The notes below the pieces were generated by a model. The model was not told where the DNA came from, ran no database searches, and saw nothing but the letters and a program-made list of their open reading frames with translations. A program made the position numbers and the translations under genes. Of a stretch of DNA of 33,264 nt, positions 18,861-28,500 are shown piece after piece. This stretch comes from Micrococcales bacterium (GTDB taxonomy: Bacteria; Actinomycetota; Actinomycetes; S36-B12; GCA-2699445), in the NCBI GenBank assembly GCA_002699445.1, contig PAAU01000035.1, positions 1 to 33,264 on the forward strand, in the 5' to 3' direction. Positions within the stretch are counted from its first letter, which is position 1, and each line of letters opens with the position of its first letter.

Positions 18861-19778
18861 AATGATGACTCTCGGATTGATTCTGGGTGCGTGTTCGGCA
18901 AGCGAAGACTCCTCCGAAACTGCAGCGATAGACACTAACGACAAATCCGCGGTGGCAGAGACTGACGATTGGTGGTGAATTGCCGGATCATGCGATGCGT
19001 CAGCTATCGCTCCGGTTCCTCAGTCGGATGACTTTATTTTTGCCGTAGATGAGGACGATACGCTGCGCCGCTGGACCGCTCCTAGCGATTACCCCCCACC
19101 TAGCGGTCGGGCGGCCGGTGAAGTTGAAGCTTGGGTTGATTTGTCAAGCGAAGTTGAGTCCAGCGGCGAACTTTCGGTACCGCACGTGATCTATTGCCCG
19201 CTCTGCAGTCTGCAGACGGTATTGACCAAGCCCTCAGCCCACTGTTCGAAACATTGATTTCCGGGAGTGCCTCTGGCATTGCACCCAAGGAGGGCGGATT
19301 CAATATCGAGGGGCTGGCGACGGATGGAAAGAGTCTCCTCATCGGACTCCGTTCGCCCGTGGCAAATGGCAAGGCATGGATTCTTCGTCTCGCGAATCCT
19401 GCGGCAATCGTTGCTGACGTTGACGAGAAGCCTCAGATAACTGTGAAAGCGCAGGTTGACCTTGGTGACGGTCGAGGAATTCGCGCAATGACGGAATCTG
19501 ACGATGGTTGGATTATCGTGGGTGGCCCTATTAATGATCCGCCGCCCAGCTTTGGACTTTTCCAGTGCGACAAGGGTCCGACTGCGAAAAGTATTGACTT
19601 CACCTTTGCGGGCGGCACCCGTCCCGAAGGTATCGCGTCCCAGGATTCCAACGTACTCATGGTCAGCGATGATGGCTCCGTGCTGCGCAATGGGGTCGAA
19701 TGTAAATCCGAAAGTCCTGCCAATCAATACTTTCGGGCCACCTCAGTTCCGGAGAATCAGTTAGTGGTGACTGACTGA
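18861..19778 (+). pseudogene. DUF3616-like lipoprotein gene, interrupted
   Basis: Lipoprotein start MMTLGLILGACSASEDSS...TDDWW ends at TGA 18976-18978; the same frame resumes IAGSCDASAIAPVPQSDDFIFAVDEDDTLRRW; it then appears to shift frame at about 19165-19195 into ...LLPALQSADGIDQALSPLFETL...GGFNIEGLATDGKSLLIGLRSPVANGKAWILRL (DUF3616-like). Confidence 0.7.
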
Positions 19779-20038
19779 TTGGCACGGTCACCTCGACTCA
19801 CATCCGCTAGGACAGCAACTGTGGTTTTAGATGGGCCCATTCACCAAACAGAGGACGGCCGAGCTCAGGCCACAGAATCGGCTTTGGAGACTATTTCGCT
19901 GGATCGATTGCGTGCGGATTTTTGGGGCTGTTATATCCGGATGACGACCTCTCGTGCAATGGTGACGGCAGTTTCCCCGGTAACCGTGAAGCGTCCCTTG
20001 GTTGCTGAGCATCTGGGGGCGTGTTGCCGTTGCAGTAG

Positions 20039-21262
20039 CTACTTAGCGGAAGGGCACGTGGAGCCATTACCCTTTGTGCCGTCTGGCCAGCGAGTGCTGT
20101 CGTTGCAGGTGGCGTCGGACAGGTTGGCATCGCTCAGCTCGGCGTAGCGCAGGTTGGCATCGCGTAGGTCGGCGCCGGATAGGTCGGCGCCGCTCAGGTT
20201 GGCATCGCGTAGGTCGGCGTCGGATAGGTCTGTATCGCGCAGGGTGGTGCCGCGCAGGTTGGCGTCGAGCAGGTCAGCGTCATTAAGGTTGGCGGAGCTC
20301 AGGTCAGCATCGCGGAGGTTGGCGTCACGCATGCCGGCCCCGCTGAGGTTGGCTTCTTTAAGGTTGGCGGAGCTCAGGTCAGCGTTGCGCAGGTCGGCGC
20401 CGCTCAGGTCGGAATCGCGCAGGTCGGCCCCGCTGAGGTTGGCTTCTTTAAGGTTGGCGGAGCTCAGGTCAGCGCGGGATAGGTTAGCCGAGCTTAGGTC
20501 AGCGGACCTCAGGTCAACACGTTTAAGGGCGGCGCCGCTCTTATCGCAGCCGGACCAGTCCAATTTTGGCGCCGCTGATGCATCGCACTTAGTAGGGCAT
20601 CTGTTGTTGGGTCCAAGTTGGACCGGCTGGCTATTGGTCCACGTCGTCTCAGCGCTACAGCGACTGTCGGTCAAGACAGCATCGCGCACTAAGCCCTGGC
20701 GTTTCAGCTCGTCCAAACTCGGGCATGAAACTGGCCCCGGACATGACCCTGTTGTTCCTGATTTTACGCGCTGCGCTACGTAAGGGTCGCGATATAGATC
20801 GGCGTCCGAGAGGTTGGCGCCGGACAGGTTGGCGCCGGACAAGTTGGCACCAAGTAGTTTCGCGCCGGACAGATCCGCGTCGGATAGGTTGGCGCCGGAC
20901 AGGTCGACGCCCCATAGATAAGACCAGCGCAGGTTAGCTCCGGACAGGTCCGCGTCAGACATGTTCGTGCCAGTTAGGTTCGCCAAACGATTCGCCTTGT
21001 TAGTCAGGTTGACGCCGCGCAGATTAGCCCCGGACAGATCGGCGCCGCGCAGGTACTCGCCACGCTTATCGCAGCCAGACCAATCCACTCCTGGCGCCGG
21101 CGGCGCATCACACTCCTCAGTAACCGCCCCTGCTTCGCGTTCAACATCCTGGCCCGAGTCAGAAGATCCGCAAGCGCCCGCAATACCCACCACCAAGGCA
21201 AGCGCAGACGGTAACAATAGGCGTTTCAAGCGCCCTTGCGACTGCCCATACTGATAGCGCAC
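20039..21262 (-). CDS. Pentapeptide-repeat lipoprotein with two repeat blocks separated by a Cys-containing linker
   Basis: Lipobox GIAGACGSS; two DWSGCDK-preceded arrays of A(D/N)L(S/R)x repeats. Confidence 0.9.
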   Translation of the reverse strand: MRYQYGQSQGRLKRLLLPSALALVVGIAGACGSSDSGQDVEREAGAVTEECDAPPAPGVDWSGCDKRGEYLRGADLSGANLRGVNLTNKANRLANLTGTNMSDADLSGANLRWSYLWGVDLSGANLSDADLSGAKLLGANLSGANLSGANLSDADLYRDPYVAQRVKSGTTGSCPGPVSCPSLDELKRQGLVRDAVLTDSRCSAETTWTNSQPVQLGPNNRCPTKCDASAAPKLDWSGCDKSGAALKRVDLRSADLSSANLSRADLSSANLKEANLSGADLRDSDLSGADLRNADLSSANLKEANLSGAGMRDANLRDADLSSANLNDADLLDANLRGTTLRDTDLSDADLRDANLSGADLSGADLRDANLRYAELSDANLSDATCNDSTRWPDGTKGNGSTCPSAK

Positions 21263-21620
21263 AGTTCCTCTCCACTGCCCCCAATATTGACCCTACCTTC
21301 ATAGCGTTAGCTCTTGCCGAGTGAAGTCTCGGTGGATAAGCCAGGTGGTGTAACAGAAAATCGGCAGTCGTTGGGGAGTACTTCGGTGCAGCGTTTGTGC
21401 GTGGATTACCCATGACTGCTGTATCCCGACGACCGCCTCTCGCCGAATAGTGACGGTGCGCAGCGTGGGTGAGCAATCGAGTGCTGTGCCGACAGTTCCA
21501 GGACACAGGCCAAGGACAATGGGAAACGGAGGCTGCTCGGCGTGCGCTCCCTGTGGCATCGATCCCTCGAAGCCGCTCATCCTGTGCTTCCTGCAGAGAC
21601 ATGGAGCGCTGTAGTGCGCC

Positions 21621-21773
21621 ATCATCGGGGACCTCACCATCACCCGCGGCAAAGCCGACGGTTTCTTCTTCTCGGACGATCGTGGCGGCGGCATCTACAA
21701 CGACGGCGGGATTCTAGACGGTAACCTGTCGCTGGTTAGATCCAATAACCCCGACCAGATCGTCGGGGGCTAA
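21621..21773 (+). pseudogene. Fragment of a beta-helix repeat gene (3' end)
   Basis: IIGDLTITRGKADGFFFSDDRGGGIYNDGGILDGNLSLVRSNNPDQIVGG* has no start or signal peptide and is followed by a hairpin repeat, as at 12674. Confidence 0.7.
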
Positions 21774-21797
21774 TGCGCTAAACAGCACACACCACCA

Positions 21798-22023
21798 GTG
21801 GCGGGGTTCATCTTCGGATGGGCCCCGCCACAGCCACGCCCAGAGCCGGTCCGGCGGTTGCCCACAGATTGAACATTCGATCTACCGATGCGGCTTCTCG
21901 CAGCGTCTACTAGTCGGCATGGAACAGCATTACCTGGATGAACTCATCGAGAGTTTCACCGAACCCGATGGTGTGCGTATCGATCCGGCGGTCGGGTTGC
22001 TGGTGCTGTCTGCGGACGAACTG
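21798..22023 (+). repeat. Repeat block C: C(UUCG)G hairpin (21798-21831) plus short ORF start
   Basis: GTGGCGGGGTTCATC-TTCG-GATGGGCCCCGCCAC forms a 15-bp stem (two G-U) on a UUCG loop; the rest matches 14846-15043 on the opposite strand. Confidence 0.82.
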
Positions 22024-22240
22024 CGTTATTTGGCGGGCAGGTTCGTAGTGGACGCGAACCTGCTGGATTCCTGCTCACATAGCAATCCAGGCCAACCGAC
22101 GGCTCCCGCCGCAGCGACGACAGGTCAGGCCGCTGCCTCTGCGTACTCCTCTTCAATTATCGCGAGGGCTGCGTCGTCGGCACACCTGGCTGGGACCGGA
22201 CTTTAATCGGGCTTCTTCAGCGCTCATTGGAACGGTTGGA

Positions 22241-23023
22241 ATGCCAAATGAGGCAATCGCTAGTAGGGCCAAAAGTCAGGAGTGGTGCGGTAGGCTTCCG
22301 AATCGTGGGTCTGCCGACCCGGAAACGGACGATGTTGTGGCTGACGAGCTTTCGCGCAAGGACCTACTTAAGTCGGTGGCACTACTGGGAGGAGTGGGAG
22401 CCGTTACCGCCTGCACACCATCTAAAGATGGACAAGTGGACTCCGGGGTTCTGGGTACAGCATCAGATGCAGCTGGTATCGGCGATCCCGTAGTCAGCGC
22501 CGGTGATCTGTTCGACGTCCGCAATGCCTCTGGAATCCGCGCGGGGGTTCATGGTCCCCAGACGGAACGCCTGCAGACGTCACAACGTTCTTTCAAGGTT
22601 GAAGATGCTTACCGGGACCCCGGGCATTGGTTTTTTTACTATGACTCTGATGGGATAGTGCTGGCAACCCGTAACTACATCACGAAAAATAGTGGGAAAT
22701 CCGTGTGCTATTCCCTGGCCGGGTTCCGCACGGTACAAGGACCGCAGTTGACTACGAGCCTTGGTCAGGTCACGTTCGCCGCCACTGACGAACCCGGGGA
22801 AGTACGATGCCACGTCATGACGACCAGCAGTTATCGGGCGGCATCGCAAACCTCGCAGGACACCCAGCAGTCCAGCCCTTTTTTCGTCTCTGCTCAAGAA
22901 CTGCGCATCAAAGACAAGTCCACCCTTGATGCCAAACTGGTTGACACCATTAACTCCGTGATTGACCGCTCCGCCAATCAATTGGGTCTCAACGAAGAGA
23001 ACCTGCACCGTCTAGCGGACTAG
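22241..23023 (+). CDS. Secreted lipoprotein of unknown function, Tat-like signal (start uncertain)
   Basis: SRKDLLKSVALLGGVGAVTAC resembles a Tat/lipobox signal. The body is an intact ORF with no recognised family. Confidence 0.6.
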   Translation: MPNEAIASRAKSQEWCGRLPNRGSADPETDDVVADELSRKDLLKSVALLGGVGAVTACTPSKDGQVDSGVLGTASDAAGIGDPVVSAGDLFDVRNASGIRAGVHGPQTERLQTSQRSFKVEDAYRDPGHWFFYYDSDGIVLATRNYITKNSGKSVCYSLAGFRTVQGPQLTTSLGQVTFAATDEPGEVRCHVMTTSSYRAASQTSQDTQQSSPFFVSAQELRIKDKSTLDAKLVDTINSVIDRSANQLGLNEENLHRLAD

Positions 23024-23025
23024 AT

Positions 23026-23561
23026 CTACATCCAGAATCCGTAACACTGCATCGAGGCAGTCGCACCCCGCAACCCGCGACCCTTGCCCAACCGTGTAAA
23101 TACTTCCCCCCACTTTTTATGTACCGCGGTGTTGTCGCTGATGGTCGCATTGTCTTTGAGGCTCACCGTCCCGCCGTCGTTGAAGATGCCGCTACCGAAG
23201 TCTATGTTTCCGCTGGTGATGTTGAGTGTGTCGTCAGCATTTGCCATCGCAACAGCACCGGTAATGGTGTCACCGTTGTTGCAGTCCACTGGTGTGGGTG
23301 GATCAACGGGAACTTCCGGGGTGCGGGGTTGGGTTGCGGCGCAGGTGCGGGTGCTGCCGGTTCCGCCGGAGCTGCTGGAGCTGGTGCTGGTGCAGGAGTC
23401 GTGGTGGCAGGTGCTGTCACGGTCAACGACAAACCGCCACGTGCGACAGAAATACTGTCACCGGTGGGTGTCGTTTCCGATGCGGTGGCTATGCCACCCG
23501 CGGGGACCATCAGGCCCACCACCACACCGGCAGCCAACATCGTGAAAGAACCGCGCCGCAT
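23026..23561 (-). pseudogene. Truncated, frameshifted paralog of the beta-helix secreted protein
   Basis: MRRGSFTMLAAGVVVGLMVPAGGIATASETTPTGDSISVARGGLSLTVTAP, then a Pro/Ala linker; the frame changes near the linker into VDCNNGDTITGAVAMANADDTLNITSGNIDFGSGIFNDGGTVSLKDNATISDNTA. Confidence 0.75.
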
Positions 23562-23598
23562 CACACCACCCTGCGTCCACACGAAAGGCCGCACAGTT
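23410..23598 (-). repeat. 189-bp inverted repeat, right copy
   Basis: See 10945-11133. Confidence 0.85.
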
Positions 23599-23936
23599 CC
23601 AGGGCTGGTGAAGCTGCTCGACGGAGGCGGCCACGTCGCCCCCGTTTCCGGCTAGCAATTATGTTGTCAGTGCGGTTGGTTTTTCTGGCTTCACCAATTA
23701 ACGCATCACAAGCTCAGCAAGTAATAAGTGATCGTTCAATTGTAGACAGATCTTTTTTGAGTGATTAACGATTGTTCTGCATTTACCTTCTTGACCGATT
23801 ACGAGGTTCCGGGGCATCACGCTAACCAAAGTAAAGATCGCTACTATCAAAATACGTTTCGAGTTGGTCTTGGCTGACAACGTTGAACTGACAAGGAAGC
23901 GCAGCGCGCACCTGTCGCGGCGATTGGTAGGCAGAT

Positions 23937-25364
23937 ATGGACCACCACTCATCTTCGACACATGCCGATCGAACTCTCAACGTACCGCTGCTTGCAGTAA
24001 TGACCATCGTGATTCTTTATGGAATCGAAAATGCAGCGAGCATGGCTCAAATTGGCTGGGGATCAATAACAGCGTATGTGACTGCTGCGCTGTTTATTCT
24101 CATCCCAATCGGAGTAATCTCTGCCGAGTTAGCAAGCGGATGGCCTCACGATGGGGGGCTGTACCTCTGGGTGAGGGAAGCGTTTGGCCCGAAGTTCGGA
24201 TTCTTCGCTCTTTTTCAGCAATGGGTTGCGTGGGTCTTCACTATTCCTACCGTATTTACCTTTGTTGCAGTCACCGCTACATACGCTTTCGACTCGAGCC
24301 TGCAAGACAATCAGATTTATGCCGGCCTGACGGTTGTAGGGATCACTGTTATTGCGACCGGACTGAACTTCTTTGGCGTAAGGAAGTCGGGAATCGTTAG
24401 TGTGTTGAGCATTGTTTTCCTCGCAGTTATTCCCACTGTCACAATTTTGACGCTTGCGATTCGAGCGGTCATCCAAGGTCAAGTACAAGGAAACTTTGAG
24501 ACTAGTGATTTGTGGCTCTTTGGTGATTCTTCAGCATTTAAGTGGATTATCGCGGGTGTTAACTCATTTTTAGGACTCGAGATGAGTGCGTACTTCCTGA
24601 AACGGCTTCGGGATCCACAGCGTCAGTATCCGCTCGTTTTGATACTGGCTGGAATTCTGACGTTTACTTTCCTAACCCTCTTAACACTAGCGGTATTTCT
24701 GTTGAGCCCAAGCGGTTCAGTCAGCCTGACTGCCGGGATCATGGAGACAATCACTGCGTTATTTGATGCGCAGAATATCTCCTATCTTGTACCTGTTCTT
24801 GCAGCCCTCATCGCTTTAGGGGGATTGCTGAAGTCGAGCACAATAGTTATTGGACCGGCTGTCGGTCTACTTGCCAGTGCTCGTCACGGACATCTTCCGT
24901 CGAGGTTGGCAAGGGTGAACAAACACGGGGCTCCTGTAGCGATTTTAGTTATGCAAGGAGTCATCATTTTGATTGCTACGCTCGCGTTTGTCGTGCTCAA
25001 AAACGTCCAGACAACCTTTTTCCTGTTGTTGATCCTCTCGGTAATTCCCTACATGATCGCGTATCTCTTTATGTTCGCAGCTGCGGTTAGGCTGCGCTAC
25101 ACGCAACCAGATGTGCCTAGATCCTTCCGAGTGCCGGGTGGCAAGATTGGAATTTGGATCATCTCAATCATTGGTGTTGCGGCTTGCATCCTGGTTCTAG
25201 TGGATGGACTAAGTCCTCGATCTCTCCCCTCGGATGGTCGAGGGCTGACGGTAGTCTTAATACCGATAATCACTATCATTTTATGTATCGCCCCATTTGT
25301 CATAGATCGTCGAAATTCCCGGACCGATCCAATCGACCCGGAGTTTATTGACGAGGAACCCTAG
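23937..25364 (+). CDS. APC-family amino acid permease
   Basis: About 12 TM helices; IENAASMAQIGWGSITAYV, SAELASGWPHDGGLYLWVREAFGPKFGFFALFQQW motifs like GadC/YjeM-type transporters. Confidence 0.9.
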   Translation: MDHHSSSTHADRTLNVPLLAVMTIVILYGIENAASMAQIGWGSITAYVTAALFILIPIGVISAELASGWPHDGGLYLWVREAFGPKFGFFALFQQWVAWVFTIPTVFTFVAVTATYAFDSSLQDNQIYAGLTVVGITVIATGLNFFGVRKSGIVSVLSIVFLAVIPTVTILTLAIRAVIQGQVQGNFETSDLWLFGDSSAFKWIIAGVNSFLGLEMSAYFLKRLRDPQRQYPLVLILAGILTFTFLTLLTLAVFLLSPSGSVSLTAGIMETITALFDAQNISYLVPVLAALIALGGLLKSSTIVIGPAVGLLASARHGHLPSRLARVNKHGAPVAILVMQGVIILIATLAFVVLKNVQTTFFLLLILSVIPYMIAYLFMFAAAVRLRYTQPDVPRSFRVPGGKIGIWIISIIGVAACILVLVDGLSPRSLPSDGRGLTVVLIPIITIILCIAPFVIDRRNSRTDPIDPEFIDEEP

Positions 25365-25542
25365 GCCTAGTCGGAGTCATTGCAACTGGCTTCAGCTCAC
25401 ATTTGTTGAATCTGGCTCATTGAGTGGCTAGAGCTTTAATAAGCACATGCGAACACGCTAAATGGATATGAAAATACTAATATGAGGTGAGCGTCGAAGC
25501 GGGCGAGGCATCTGCCTTACGCCTGCGGAGAGGGGCGTCCTT

Positions 25543-28500
25543 ATGGACACCTTGAGCGACCTAGATGGTCATTTGGCGAGTGATACGGTTCCAAATGGAA
25601 CGCTGATCGAAGTCCTTCATGCAACAGTCGAAAGATTCAAAGAACGGCCTGCCATTGAAGGAGTTAATGAGCTCATCAGCTACGGAGAGCTGTGGAATCG
25701 CGCGAGAGATGTAGCGGACGAACTGCGATCTATTGGAGTAGGACCGGGCGAACGAGTAGGGGTCCGGGTCGCCAGCGGCACAACCGAGCTGTACATCGCG
25801 ATACTCGGGGTGCTGATGTCGGGGGCGGCATACGTCCCAGTTGATGTTGACGATCCGGAAAGTCGGGCTACCCAAGTTTTCGGAGAAGGAGACGTCTGCG
25901 CAATTCTCGAGGGGTCGGTTTCGGTTAATACCTCCCGCATGGAGATGGGACTATCGCTGCGGAATATTCGTGACGCACGCGCAACTCATGCGGATTTATC
26001 GCCCATCGACGATGCCTGGATTATCTTCACCTCTGGATCCACCGGAGTGCCAAAGGGAGTCGCCGCATCTCACCGGAGTGCTGTCGCATTTATTGCCGGC
26101 GAGGCGGCCCTTTGGAGTGTTGGTGAGGATGACAGAGTCCTAGCGGGTCTTTCGGTGGGCTTCGATGCCAGTTGCGAGGAAATGTGGTTGGCGTGGGCTA
26201 ACGGTGCCTGTCTCGTGCCCGCACCCAGAAACATTGTTCGTTCGGGCGTGGATCTTGGACCGTGGTTGGCAAGCCACAAGATAACCGTGGTCTCGACAGT
26301 GCCGACGCTGGCGGCGATGTGGGCTGATGATGCGTTGAGCGGCGTCCGTTTGATGATTTTTGGGGGAGAGGCCTGCCCCGAACAGTTGGGGTGGCGTATC
26401 GCGGCTGAGCGCGATGTGTGGAACACCTACGGGCCTACCGAGGCAACCGTGGTATCGACTGCAGGTCGGATCCTTCCCGATGAACCCATCACGATTGGTT
26501 GGCCACTCGAGGGTTGGGAGTGCGCGGTTATCGATGAAAACGGTGAACCCGTGCCGGTTGGTGAAGAGGGTGAACTGGTCATTGCTGGAGTAGGTCTAGC
26601 TCGTTATCTTCGCAGTGACTTGGACGAGGAGAAATATGCCCCATTACCTAGTCTGGGTTGGGAGCGGGCATATCGCTCTGGTGACATGGTTCGCGAGACT
26701 CCTTCCGGCTTTGCCTTTGCGGGGCGTACCGATGACCAAGTAAAAATCGGTGGTCGGAGAATCGAGCTGGGCGAGATTGAAGGGGTCTTAACGTCGTGCT
26801 CCGGTGTAGCGGCAGCCGCCGTCGTGGTGCAAAAAACCAAGGGCGGTAACTCGATGCTGATCGGTTATGTAACTGGTGATGTTGATATTGATGAGATCCG
26901 CCGAGATATCTCCGAACGGCTTCCGGCCTCGCTTGTGCCATTGCTGTGTCACCTGCCGGAACTCCCACTAAAGAGTTCGGGTAAGGCCGATAAGGCAGCG
27001 CTCCCGTGGCCGCTGCCTTCTGTGGCAGGAGATGACGCCGATTGGGATCCGATTCAACGTTGGGTTGCTGATCAAATAGCCGACCAACTCGGCCCGGTGC
27101 CAATGACACCAGAAAGTGACTTTTTCGAGATCGGCGGAACATCTGTCACGGCGGCAAAATTAGTATCGGTTCTGCGCCAAAAGTATCCCTCGGTAGCGGT
27201 TGCCGACGTATACCACTACCCCAAGATTGCCGACCTTGCCGACCGAGTTGAAGAACTCGCCGGCCCGGCTGAAGAACGAAGGAAGATCCCGGTTAGGCAC
27301 GCTAAGCGGTGGGCCGCAATAAGAACTTTCGGCATTTTGCTGCTGTTACTTTTCACGGTGCCGCAATGGGTCGTTATCGTCTTGGCCTACAACGAAGGAT
27401 TCGGTGGTGAGGATGGATATGGCCCTGGGTTCGTAGAAAACGCTTTAGGTCCGGCCGTCTCGGGTACATGGGTATGGGCTTGGATATCCATAACTGTCCT
27501 CTGGGTACTAATCGCGAATGCTCCACTTCGATCGATGGTCTACTTGCTAGTTCGTCGTCTCATGATGCGCAACGTCAAGCCGGGAAGATACCCGAAACAT
27601 GGTTGGATGAGTGCGAAAATTTGGTTTTTGCAGAAACTCGTAGTAACTCTCAACGTGAATCAAATCGCCGGTACGCCCTGGACTAACCGGCTTGCTCGAT
27701 GGAGCGGCGCAAAAGTTGCAGATGATGCCCGTTTAGTGGAGTTACCACCAATAACAGGTCTTATGACGGTCGGTTCCAAAGCCACTATCGAGGAAGAGGT
27801 CGATACCACTGGTTGGGTAATAGATGGTGAGGAACTGGTCATCGCGGAGTACATCATCGGTGCCGGCGCACGAGTTGGGACTCGGGCGCTTCTGATGCCA
27901 GGCTGCAATATCGGTGAGGGTGCAGAGATCTTGCCGGGTAGTGTCGTTGACCGTGAGATCCCAGCGGGGGAGCTGTGGGGTGGTTCCCCCATCGCGTCAT
28001 TGGGTGCCGCGGGCGAAACCTGGCCTGAAGAAGATCCAGAGCGAGAAGCCGCGACGATGCCCGGGAAGTTCATGTACGTAGTGGGCTTAGTCCTCTTGAG
28101 CCTACTGCCCTTGCTCGCTGCCTTACCTGGTTTGTTCTTGTTGATAAAACTTAATCAACCAGATCAAATGCATCCCGCCGGTCTATTCCTGTATTGGTTG
28201 GTTTGGGCCATCCCGATATCGCTGCTGTGGATTGTGATGTACAACCTCTTGATCGCGGCAACTCTGCGCATATGTATGCGCCTAATCAAGCCGGGGTTCC
28301 ATTCCGACTACGGGGGCGCCGCATGGGCGTACTGGTTTACACGTCAGGTCATGGTGGAAGCCCACATGTTTTTACGGTCTATCTTCTCGAGTATTTACAC
28401 AGCCAGTTGGCTTCGACTTCTGGGCTTAAAGGTAGGTAAAGGAACAGAAGTTTCGATCACTAGTGGTCTGAATTCGTACGTAAGTTTCGAAGATGGCAGT

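Noticed and set aside
18976-18978. TGA as recoded codon (Sec or Trp) in the DUF3616-like gene
   Set aside because: A downstream frameshift is also needed, and no SECIS or tRNA evidence is visible; pseudogene or sequencing error is simpler.
20154-20783. 209-aa plus-strand ORF rich in R/S/A/L (also 13808-14194 and 14324-14761 on minus)
   Set aside because: Antisense shadows of pentapeptide repeats (15-bp periodic DNA), low complexity and no start context.
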